A stretch of 64,000 nt of DNA from Neofusicoccum parvum (taxonomy: Eukaryota > Ascomycota > Dothideomycetes > Botryosphaeriales > Botryosphaeriaceae): assembly GCA_020912385.1 (NCBI GenBank), contig CP087216.1, forward strand, positions 806,001 to 870,000, read 5' to 3'. Positions 53,601 through 64,000 of this stretch are shown piece by piece. Within the stretch, counting starts at the first letter, position 1; every line of letters starts with the position of its first letter. Made by a program: the position numbers and the translations under genes. Under the pieces are notes generated by a model. It did no database searches. It was given only the letters and a program-made list of their open reading frames with translations, and was not told the DNA's origin.

Positions 53601-54659
53601 GGCACGTCCGGGTGGTCGCCCTGGGATACGACCTGTTGCAAGTGTTTTGCCGTTTTGACCAACGACGAAAGATCCCCTAGAAGACCTTTCCGCATCCGCC
53701 GTATGCCGATGTGTGCTTGTACATTCTGCGATTCCCTTGTCAAACAATCGGATTTTTCCTGTGGCAAAATTAGCGCACGTTCCTGATTCGACCGGGCATT
53801 TTGCCCAGCCAGGAAACAGATAGGTTTTGTGGAGACTAACCAGGAGAACGCGAACACCAGCAATCATTGATCTGACATAATCCTGTTTTGCGAATACCAT
53901 CGGGTTGCCGTTCTCTCCGCTCCTCACAAGGTCCCAAAGGTGGGTGAGCGCACTGAGAAGACTGCTGATGGATGGGTGATCGTAGGGTTCACAATAGTTT
54001 GTGGGGAGCCATCCGCGAGATCCTGAGCCCAGAAGAGTTCCATCCGCCCAGCCATTGGGATGTATTGAGTGGACGAGGATGACGTCTCCCTGGTTGATGG
54101 ATACTGTTACTGAGCTTTCGTCTCCAACGGAATTGATGGTAGTTGCGGGGTGAAAGTGGTAGAAAGCACGAAGGTAATTGGGAAAAGACTCTGGTTCTGC
54201 GGAGGGCACTTCGGCTTCCAGGTTGGCGCGGGGCGTCAGCGGCGGCGACATCTGGGACTGCGACCTGGCGGAACCTGTTGTCCGCCGGCTTTGCGGCGAC
54301 GACTGAACACTCCGGGCGCCATCGTTGTTCCATGTTGTCGAGGGTTTCTTTTTGATGGTGAGTGGCGCAACCAACGCGCTCGAGCGGTCCATGCCCTCTC
54401 TGAGCGTGAGGTCGGACATCTTGGAGTCCTTCTTTGCGTGCTTGGCCTCCCGCCTGCGAGTATTCTTGGAGCCGGACTCGTCCAGCAGAATACTTGACAT
54501 GGACAGCGAGGACAGTAACATAAAGGCAGAGTGCGCCGCGGCGTTACGAGCGGGCCAGCATCGAGTGGGCCGCGGGGCGGGTTGCGCAGATGAATTGGCG
54601 GGATCAGGCGCAATTGAGAGACCGGGGCCGTGGAGGTTGGCGTGGCGAGGTGGCGACAA
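50675..54659 (-). CDS. CDC25: Ras guanine-nucleotide exchange factor with SH3 domain (Cdc25 type)
   Basis: Two exons (54659-53841, 53758-50675; intron 82 nt) encode 1300 residues. An SH3 domain lies at about 158-230 (YLRAFYHFHP..GWADGTLLGSGSRGWLPTNYCEPY). A helical region follows, then a long Ser/Pro-rich linker. The RasGEF N domain begins near 815 (GGSLPALVEQLTTHEATPD), and the catalytic Cdc25-homology domain at about 1000-1230 (DPLEMARQFTLIESKLF, NNYDSLMAIICSLNSSMV, VPFVGIYLTDL-like CIPFVGIYLTDLTF). It would activate Ras by GDP release, upstream of cAMP and morphogenesis. The SH3 plus C-terminal GEF layout matches yeast Cdc25. The start at 54659 is the first Met; a later Met at about residue 47 is possible. 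Confidence 0.92.
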
Positions 54660-55893
54660 TGGAGCCGTGTGCTGTCATGTTGTCAGTGCTGTGTTGTTGT
54701 TGTGGCGGCTGCTGGCCGTGGGTGGGTGAGGAATGCGCCTACCCAACAGTGAGAGAAACTTCTGAAGAATGCAGCTATGCGCTCCTGACAACGGGAAGAC
54801 ACATTACCACAAGCTCCTCAAAGATGCTTGCCACCAAAACCAGGAAAACGGGTCGAAGCTTGTCTCAGCAGGCCTGGGAGTCTTGTCTTAACTGAAGCTC
54901 GCAGCTCGTGTGAGGCGGAGCGGGTCTGCGCGACGGCCGGGGCCCGGAGACGTGTACGGCGCTGGGCGTGACCGCGCGGGCGGATCAATAGTCCTTCGCA
55001 GCTGCGACGCGACTTGGAGGTGGAATGTTCGTCTGACGCATGCGCCTCGGGGCGGTTTCCAGACACGAAGGGTTTCTGCTGCGCGGCGATCCAGACGGGG
55101 GCAGACCAGGACTGAGGCGGCGGGACGGTCCTCGGCGCGCGCAAATGGTGTTGCAATGGTGCAAGGTGGAGGGGAGCTTTAATGGCTCTGCGGGCGACGC
55201 AAGGGTCCGGGGGCTTCAACGCCCAAGGGCCGGGCAGTCAGGGCAGTCAAGGGCGCAGCGACGTTGGAGCGGCGTCTTCGCCTCGAATCCCCGTCAGCCC
55301 ACTTTTCCGCCGTCGAGGAATTGGCACAGGCGATCCGATATAGCAGGAGTGATATTGGGAACCGGCAGGCGCGCGGGCATCCCTCGCCTTTGAACGCCGA
55401 CCAGGGTGGGAACGGCGCGCGTGCTCGGGCACCCCCAGCCTGCGTTTACGGGACCCTGGCCACCCTGTCGAAGCCGCGGGCTAGCCTGCTGCGCTGTGGC
55501 GCATATTAAGCATCCATATCGGCGGCCTCAGAGGCGACCGTCCGAGCGCCCGGTTGGTCCTGGGGCCTTGGAGGCCAGCCGCCGCGCTGCCGCAGGCCCT
55601 GCGCGCCGGCCATGCGCGTGCGCGTACGAGCGGTGCGGCCGGCGGCCGCCTCGACGGCCAAGCGCCAGCGCCTGCGCCTGCGGCTCCGGGGTGCATCGCA
55701 ATCGGCGGGGAGCAGCAGCGGGCCTGCCGGCGCGGGCACTGCAGAGTCGTGGGCGTGGGCACTGAGTCAGCCAGACGACCTCTCGCAAATAGGCCCACGC
55801 CTGCGCGCTCGGCTGCGCTAGGCCGAAAGGGCAGCGGCGTCACAGCCGCCCGTCGGACGCGCCCCTCGTCACAGTGCGTGCCTGCATGCACCG

Positions 55894-55922
55894 GCGTGCA
55901 GCGTGCAGCGTGCAGCGTGCAG
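55894..55922 (+). repeat. Short tandem repeat (7 bp x 4)
   Basis: GCGTGCA is repeated about four times without interruption in the RasGEF upstream region. No function is suggested. Confidence 0.7.
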
Positions 55923-58900
55923 ACGACAGCACTGCTGCGCTGCCGCCAGCACGCCCTCGAGCGCAGCGCGGCCGTGAGTCGCAGCGGCCGCTCCCCCGCG
56001 GAGCACAGGCTCGTCCGCCGGCCCCGGCCCACGTCGGGTCGGCCATGCGCGCGGCGCCGGCATCCGCCAGCGAGCAAAGGGGCACTGTGGCACTGTGCGG
56101 GCGTGGGAGCGCACACGGAGGTTTTCTGAGACGGAGCGGCGTCATTTCGCAGCGCCCGCCCATTCAGAGATCGTCCGCCACGGCGGTCCTTTTGGGCGAC
56201 GCCAAGACGAGCATGCAGCGGCGCTGTTCCCCGCGAGTCGTCACCGCGCGTGAGCAGTGGCTGCCGTTGCAGGCCTCGCTTCCTCATCAGCATCGCGTCC
56301 GCGCACCCAGCACCCAATTTCCATCGCGCCCCTTTGCCTGCCTTCGAGCCCGCCGCGGCCTGACCAGCAGCCTCACGGCCTAACGCCCACGGCCTGGATC
56401 CGCGTCCAGAGACATCGCGGGATGCGACCTCCCTTAGCTGCTTTCGGCAGTGATGCACTCCGTCCTCTCCACCCGCACACGCCAGCCGGCTGGGCCACCT
56501 CCAGAGGTTTCCGTCGTCAAGCTTCCGTGCCGGTTCCCACCAACCTGGCCCAGCTCGTCCTATCACGCACGCCGGACGGCGCTGCGGACCAAGGCAGCCA
56601 GTGCGCAGTCGAAACGCGGAGCCAGAATTCTGTCTGCCGCTGTGACGGCGACGACATTCACCATGCGCGCCTCTCTCACAGTGACCGGCGGTGATGCCGC
56701 AAACGAGCGCTGTCCGCCGTGAGGCGCGTCGGAGGGCAGGCGGCACCTGGGAACGACCGCCTTGCTTTTTGCATGCCCGCTCAGCTCACCATTGCAAATC
56801 GCCATCAATGCTCAATTGTCGCTCAGCTTGGTGGAGACACCGGTCGAGGGCCTTGCCAAAGCGAGCTCCACTCTGGACTTGACCCGGGATGCCTGAGTCG
56901 ATCACCTAGGGGTGGCGATGTCGGCGGCCATCGACACGACCGCAGAGACGAGTGAGAGACCGGCCATTTTGCAACTCCACATTTAGTCACAGCTGAGCGA
57001 GCTTTCCCGTGGAAGTCCGCCAACAGTCATTGGAGGTGAATCTCTGCCAGTCACTGCCGCCGCGGCCCGGAGCGATGACACATTTCGGGATTGCGCCAGC
57101 CGTCATTTGTCAAGAAGAGCTGTGAATAATGTTTGAGAAGTTGGCCGTCCGCTCTAGTTGACGGCCTGTCTCGTCTGTGCCGCGCTTCGTTGACGTCTGG
57201 ATTGCCAAGGCAAAACTCGAAGGTGCACGTCTAGATCTTTGCTAGCGGACGGTTGTGACGAAACCCGGAGCCTGCATTGGTGAGTTCGCAATCCGTTTTG
57301 ACTCTGTTGATCTTCGTCTCCGCCGGCATAGTCACCCACACCCGGGACCTGCATAATCATGATCCCTCTGTGTTCCATTGCCACAGTTGTCCCGGCATTC
57401 TTCAAGCAAAGAGCACGAGGCGCGGGTCGTCGCTTTCCCGGATACGGACATGACGATGCGGGGTTATGGGGTGGAGAGACGATGCTCAAGCCTTAATGCG
57501 TCCTGCACTATCGTGATTGACTTCAAGGAGCACCCCTGACCCGGGACCTGTTATCAGATGCTGAGCAGCGGCAGTCCTCAAGCAGTCAGCCTCGGCTTGC
57601 CATAGCAAAATTGTACCAAGCTCGATCAGCGCTCTCGGGAATCGCAGCGCACAACCGCCGGGATTGAGCATCTGAACCTTAAGTTTTCTGAACCTTAAAG
57701 AGTTTTGAGTTTGTAACGGGCCACTGCCTACGCCAGAAAGCGGAAAAACAATCCTTCGCACCTTGTTGAGCACCTGTGATTCCGCTCCGCCTCCCGAACC
57801 CGCACTGAGCACAAGCTGTGCCGGCGTGTTGTCCGGTACTTGGCTGATCGTCATATCGCGTCCGTTGCTCAGACCGCCGCGCACACCTTTCTCTTTACAA
57901 ATCCTGTCCGTCATTGCTCCCTTGCATCATACCGGACGGGAAGGTGCTTAAAGCACAACCATGCCGGCTTCCGGAGAGCGATAATCCTCGTAGGAGCTCA
58001 TGGGCGCACGTGGCACCCATGCAAGTCATTCTCACATTATCATCATCAGCGTTATAACAACACCGGCAGAGGCGCGATCATCAATTTGCCGGCCAATAGT
58101 TCAGAATGCGCTACCGAGTGTCTTGCGATTCTCTGGTACTACCGTTGAATCGTGCGCACGCCGTCGATTGCTAGCTACGCCAGTGGGGAAATTGTGTGGC
58201 CGACGAGTTGCCTGGCGTGCCTGAGCTAGCCTCTCAGGAGAAGGAGATCGTCGGCCAGCTATGCGAGGTTGCATCGAGGTCGAGGCCGCCGGGAGAGCTG
58301 CCTTCGACGTTTCCTGACAACGAACATCAGCATGCAAGCCCGCAACGCTCTCGGTCAGAGTGACTTTCAGCCCTGCGGCATTCAAGGCTAGGCTTCACGC
58401 CTGTCAAGACGGGGAAGGACTTCCGATGCAGCTAAATCAGCCTTGCTCGTCATGGCCATGCGCCATACACAACCGCCAGCATAAAAGCCACTCCCCTAAA
58501 TCCGACACTCAGTGGTGACCACCTCGACATCCGATCAAAGCCTTTAAGAAATCCGGCGCAAGCTTACCGCATGTGACTATCTCTCCGTAAGGCGTCATGG
58601 AGGTGTCGATAGTACTGATGGCGCCGTGCTCCCCGGTTTTGCAAGTGTCGCACTTCCAATTTCTGCCTGAACTCCACACTAAGTACTTGAAAGCTCCCAC
58701 GTGGGTGCATTGATCAGCGACTCAGAGGCCCCGCCTCCATGGCGCAATGGCAGCAATCGAACAATTGCGCCCGTAGCACGCCGAACTCGGTCACTCACAG
58801 TGCAGCCGACGCGCCATGCGACAGCGCGAACTACTGGACGTGGTCCACGAGACTCTGTCGCACTGACTCGGAGACTGCTCGTCTCTCTGTCGACCGCGGA

Positions 58901-61900
58901 TCTTGGACTCTTCTGCCTGGTGCCTTTTTAGGCCCAATACTTGTCTAGGTATCCCCGGGCTTTCCGCGCTTTCCGTTTAACGTTATCCGCTGCTGCGATT
59001 AGTGATGTCTCTTCAACATGCGCTTTGCTGATGGAATCATTCGTCGTCACGTTGATGGCTCCGGGCCGATGGCCTCGAAAGCTCGATGGCAGCCAGCCAA
59101 GCGGGCGGAGACGGGGTAAGCACGACGGTTCACGCCGAACAATCCCCAACGATTTGCCCGAAGTGCCTGGCAATCGGTGTTCGCCGCCTTACTCGCGTCA
59201 CCACACACTCCACCACGGCGCCAAAATGGTGATGCCCCACCAGCCGACTCGCCAACGATGCGGCTCCAACAACCGTTTTCTTCTGCACCCAGGGTCTCGG
59301 CGCCGGAACGGACGGTGATCATTGATTGTGTGGAGAACGTCTTCTTCTCCATTAAATTTCCGCTTCTTCCTGCCCAATCTTCGTCCTTCGGTCCGCATGC
59401 CGGCTTTACCTGCGCTGCAGCTCGGCCCTACCATCACGTGCAGTGTCCCGAGGCCGCTCCCTGGGTCTTTCCTGTTGACCATGCGGTCTAAGCAACAGAT
59501 GATCTGGCATCTCCTAGACAGCGATCGGAAGCTCGCCGAGAAAAGGATCGAAGTTTAACCTTATGAGCCGCAAAACCTCGTCATCGGTGAATATCTTCCA
59601 CACGACGCGACACCTGACACGACGAGATTGACCAGCCAGGAGAAACTTGAGAGAGGTTTCGCCGTTCACCCAGGGGCAGCCAACGATCGTCCACCGAATG
59701 ACCGGCGCCACACTTGTGCAATGCCGTATCGATTAGCGAGAACCAGCAATCTTGCGTCCTCAACCACTGCTCACTTCGCACGGCCATCAACTTCCAGGGC
59801 TCCTTCCGCGACGATGATGCCCGTCGGAGTATATTGCTCGAGGTTTCCAGACCAACAGCGGCCGGGACAAGCGATTGGCCGCGGGCAAATCCCTCGTGGG
59901 AGACCAAGCTTCGAGGAGCCCGAACACCCGATGCATTCCCCACGAATCGCTATCGCTTGCACAATCGGGGAGGTGTCCCGTGTCAAAGGCGGTCGGAGAG
60001 CGAAGCAGTTCGGTCCTGTTTTCCCGCGCTTTTACGGGCGTACAGCGCGATCCGCGCTTGTGCGCGCTCCGTGGACCAGTCGAGCGCCGGTGTGTTCGTT
60101 TCATGAAACAACACACAGCTACGGCTGCGAGCAGGGCTGAGGTTTGGCAGCGCCCGTTGCCACCGTTGCACAGCCGCTATAGTTTGGCTCTTAAGGGTGG
60201 CCTTCATATCTAATCGAGCGCAAGGAACGGGGAGCGACGGGAGTACATTTGCCGCCGCGCGGCGGGGCGGGGACAGGGCCTAGACGTGAACGGCGTTAAT
60301 GTGCACGAGATCTATACGCAGTAGGATTGCACCGGTCGTATTCGGCTGGCCCCGATATCTGAGATACGTGTACCTGGATGCCAGTCTTATTCAACAAACA
60401 GATAGGTACGACTAATATCTCCACCGCCAAGGCAGATGCCGCGAGCGCGACGCGTGACAGCATGCGTAAGCATCTGTACAAGACAGAGGCAAGGTGAGCA
60501 GGGAACCCTTCGTAAGCTGACCAACTGCCGCGTATCTCGGGATGCCTGACAACCGGCCCCCAGGCAGCAGCTGTGCCACCAACCAGCGGCCGTGGAGGTC
60601 GTATTTCTTTGTTGCCCGCGACCCAAGCATCGGGGTCAATCAATACTCAGCTATTTGGATTTCGCACGCGGATTTTTCTTTGGGCCAGCGCCATTGGATC
60701 GAGGTCTCAGCTCCACGTGGGGAAAGCTAGGCGGGAAGCGCCCACGAGAATTGGAAGCTCTCCACTGGGGAAGGCCGGCTCCCAATCCGACGGCACTACC
60801 AGCAACACCTGCACTTCCGTCCCGAAGAAGACCCAGGTCACGATGGCCGCCACGATGCCATGGCGGCCCATTTTCGTGGCAGCTGTGAAGTTGTCACTTC
60901 TGCGGTGAGGCGCATGGCGGCTACGAAAATGAAGATCTCCTGCTGGCGCGACCGCGACCAATAGGAATATCCAGCGTCGGAGGCTGACAACCGTCACGCA
61001 CACTCTGTGATACGGCTCCACTGACCGGTGAAGGGAGAAAACACAGCACATGGGCATCGAAAATACTTTCGCGTCCCAGAATTGTGGAAAGCAAGCGCCG
61101 GCGAAGCTCTTGTTTCCTGTCGGCAAATGCGCCAAAGCAAAATTCGAAAGTCTGACGAAACTCTGCAGCAGCATCTCGCGCGCCCACGGCAGAGACGGTG
61201 TTGACATGCGGACACGTGCGAGACACATGCAGCGGGGCGATCCGAATGTCTCTTTTGGGGAAGTAGTAAGTACATGAGACCAATAACACGCCCATTATTC
61301 AGCCTATTGCGTCCCGTCTCTGCTATAGCTGCACGGGGGTATTTGCCGTTTTCTTATACATACATAAGTTCAAGCATTCGCCTACTTATTGTCTTAGATG
61401 GCCCTGGCAAGTCTCTGCTGTGTTCCATGTCTCCGCCACCTTTTCCTTCTTCACGGACGCTCAATGACTCTCTGTAACCGAGACCGCACCCCTTAAGACT
61501 AGATCATATCCTGCTCCCGATGGCTACACTTGTGCAGGCTAATGCACTCAACATACGACGCCTCGCTTCGCGGTACCCTGTCGGAAGCTGAGCAGCTGAG
61601 CAGCTGAACGACGATCGTATTCTCGATTGCATACTTATCGCCTCGCGACCGCTACTCAGTAAGTAAAGTGACGCTATGCGCAGCCTCCACGAGCTAGACC
61701 AACCCGTCAATGCACAACCCCTCGCATCCCTCCCACTTTCCCGTCCTTCCGCCCGTTCAGCTAACGGTCTTTCCGCGCCACTCCGGACTCAATCTGAAAC
61801 GCGCAAACCCCCAAGGAGCCAGCTGCGATCCGAGAGAGGGGACCAGAGGAAGATCATCGCACCCGGGACAGAGGAATTGGCGAAGAGTGCTCCGTACTCC

Positions 61901-62926
61901 ATTTGATGAAGTACCTGCGTCGATGGGGATCCAAATCCATGGTTACCGGCATGCGACCTGTACCTCTGACGGGCATATCGAACCCAGACACTCTTCGCTC
62001 CCGTTGCCCGCAGCATCGCCAAGCGATTCTTTTTCGTCTTCAGCGTCTTTTTTTCAGCTCTTCAGCCAGGCTCCCCGCATGAAGGAACCAAAATCCACAT
62101 CCCATACTTCCCCGCCGCCCGACGTCGCCGCCGTCGTCACCGTATATGCAAGCCCCAGCCAGGCCCCCGTCTCCCTCCGTCTACGCTATCTACCCGATGG
62201 GGTATGCCGTGCCGCGTACAGCAGGGACCCGAACTCTTTTCATCCTTCACAAGCCAGGCCAGAGATATGACGACTCACTCACGAGTGGCTCAACCCATCC
62301 TGGACTGACTCCGTGAAGATAGAAGGAAAATGAAAATTTTCAATGCCCTTCTTCTACCCATGTCCACATGGCGTTATCGTGGCGACGAAGGCAGAGAGCA
62401 CCGACGTCAGGGAGGAGTCCCGGAGCGGGCTTTCCAGGAATAGCCACCCGATGCTCTCGACCTTTTGCACAGGCACGACTTGGCGTCTGGTACAGAGCCC
62501 TCGTCGTTCAGAGCAACGTCAGAACCAAAATATATTACCCACGGACTCTCAATCTCAGCCTCCTATTATTGCCTTCCCTCTTTCACTGCCCACATCGGGG
62601 AAGAAAAAAGAAAGAAAAAAGCAAAGCCACCGAACCCCAGGAAATCTTCTGGAACGCGGTGGCTCCCACGCCGTCGCGGACACTTCCTTCGTCTTCCCCC
62701 TTCCCCTTCCCGCCCGGAAAGCGAAAGGAAACGGAAGAGAAATCACCCAACGTTCTGGCATGCCCGCCATGCCGCCATCTTCCCACGCCAGCACTGCCCT
62801 TTCGGGCCTCGTGGTGCGGCGGCGGCGTGCGCGCGCGGCGGCCTGCGGAACCAAGTGACCGCAGCTAACGCCGCGACGGCCGACCCGGGCAGCCGCCCCT
62901 TTCGCATTCATCTATCCGAGAACAGA

Positions 62927-62966
62927 GGGGGGGGGGGGGGGCGGCGGCGGTGGCGGCGGCGGCGGT
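62927..62966 (+). repeat. G15 run followed by GGC/GGT repeats
   Basis: Fifteen consecutive G are followed by a run of mostly GGC triplets to about 62966. The stretch could form G-quadruplex structure and is also a site where assembly errors are likely. Confidence 0.75.
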
Positions 62967-64000
62967 CCCCAAACCACGGGACGCGTCCTGCCCAGCACTC
63001 CCTTCTCCCTCTTGGAGAGTGATTTCTGGACGGCGGGCTGGCGTCGTTGGGGGACGGCGTTTTTGGTTCGGGCGTCAACCCGACGACGCCACGCGCGGTG
63101 GTTAGTGTGGACGCTAGACGGCAGCGGACGCGACACGGCCAAGAGGAGCCGTCGCTTTTTTTTTTGCTCGAGCTGCGCTCCACATCCAGCCACGCCTATC
63201 CTGTTCCTGGGCTACGTCCTGTCTGCGAGGTGGGTTGCGCGTACCGCTGCTCCGGGACCGAACGATCGACGCCCCGTACATATTAAAAGCCTCCGGCACG
63301 GTGGGAAGGGCCCAAGCAAAAGAAAATAAAAAGGCATCCACGGCTCTGTGAGATTGGAGGGGCCGGCTTGGCGTCGGTGCTCGTTGGAGTTTTCGATCTC
63401 GCAACTTTTGCCCTTCGAATTGTTCTTACGGCGGAGGTGATGGTTGGAAGGCGCGGGAGAGAAGGAAAGGAGATGGGCGGGCGCGTGACGGCAATGGGCA
63501 TGGAAGCTCAGGGAGGCAGACGAAAGCCGGCAGATACGGGCGTTTGTCTTTTTAATCAAATGTGGCCAATAGCGGATGAGAGATTAAATTCTATGAGTCT
63601 ATTCTTGGCGTACGATTCAATTGAGGCAAAGCTTGTGTGTATGTGTGTACTGTACATGACATGATGTGATGTGATCCGATCTGCTCAGATGCCGCTGCAG
63701 GATTCCCACATCGGTGCTAGGTGGACCTCGGGCCATGGCAAACTGGTGAGCTGAGGAGTGAAAAGGTATCCCCACCGACGCTTGCGATGCACAGACGACT
63801 GCGCGGCGGGAGTCCGCGTCGTCGGTAGTCGTCATTGCCGTAGAGACGGCTGGCTGTGGGCAGTAGCCTGGGGGCCTGAGCGCGGCGCCGCCTTCACGAT
63901 GGTGCGAAAGCAAGTGGTGACTTGTCGTATGCAGCTCCGTAAATCCGGATCGTTGATTTGTGCAAGATATTTGGGGCCGAGTGTCGTCTCCTGGAACTTA

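Larger units (their letters stand above)
54660..64000. other. Gene-poor right flank (9.3 kb)
   Basis: I can support no protein gene, tRNA or transposon here. Long frames, for example 421 codons at 55481-56746 on the minus strand, are Arg/Ala/Gly-rich, overlap open frames on the opposite strand and show no domain, as expected for GC-rich non-coding DNA. The first part must hold the RasGEF promoter and leader. Small features are a 7-bp tandem repeat at about 55894-55922, a G run at 62927-62941 followed by GGC repeats, and a T run near 63157. Confidence 0.5.

Noticed and set aside
55481..56746. Minus-strand frame of 421 codons in the right flank
   Set aside because: The composition is Arg/Ala/Gly with no domain, and overlapping open frames occur on the other strand, as is usual in GC-rich non-coding DNA.
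58735..58800. Possible tRNA from TGGCGCAATGG at 58739
   Set aside because: This resembles an A box, but no B box or foldable acceptor stem follows.
1..64000. CRISPR array, bacterial operon or integron features
   Set aside because: The window is eukaryotic, with spliceosomal introns throughout; none of these structures is present.

Overview
This window comes from a filamentous ascomycete (Pezizomycotina). The evidence is the spliceosomal introns of about 50-115 nt with GTRNGT donors and CTRAY branch sites, GC-rich intergenic DNA, a highly reducing polyketide synthase, a MIC12/AIM5-type MICOS subunit, the second fungal mitochondrial aconitase, and transposons whose stop codons look like CpA-to-TpA (RIP-type) damage. 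A Dothideomycete is my best guess, but it is not proven. Multi-exon models were assembled by hand from splice sites, and each one closes in frame.

Left part (1-9.4 kb): two housekeeping genes on the minus strand (Aco2-type aconitase, cytosolic methionyl-tRNA synthetase), then a secreted alanine-rich protein built from 14 exons. All its introns are phase 0, and it contains a perfect 87-bp tandem duplication of exon plus intron. One intron carries a MITE-like foldback element, with a second copy near position 1,100.

Middle part (13-31 kb): the accessory region. A minus-strand gene encodes a signal peptide followed by 16 copies of a short peptide separated by Lys-Arg sites, with alpha-factor-like X-Ala/X-Pro spacers (a Kex2-processed repeat protein). 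It is divergent from a protein kinase that has a signal peptide and all catalytic motifs. Next come a KS-AT-DH-ER-KR-ACP polyketide synthase and a divergent P450, a truncated GTPase pseudogene, a second repeat-rich secreted protein whose signal peptide is nearly the same as that of the alanine-rich protein, and an FMN-dependent 2-hydroxyacid dehydrogenase lacking cytochrome b5.

Right-middle part (31.8-41.1 kb): housekeeping genes. These are ethanolamine-phosphate cytidylyltransferase (with a 4-nt start exon), a conserved ascomycete protein of unknown function, a steroid 5-alpha-reductase-like enzyme, MIC12 and ALG10. A 5.1-kb LINE with a 12-bp target duplication sits 10 bp after the ALG10 stop, and a pogo/Fot1-type DNA transposon is nested at its far target duplication. 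Both elements are mutated.

Right part (48-64 kb): a SH3-RasGEF (Cdc25-type) gene and then about 9.3 kb in which I can support no gene.

Functionally, the housekeeping genes cover lysine/TCA metabolism, translation, phosphatidylethanolamine synthesis, N-glycan precursor assembly, cristae organisation and Ras signalling. The accessory block may be a secretion/secondary-metabolism locus, but any joint role of the repeat peptide, kinase, PKS and P450 is inference from proximity only.
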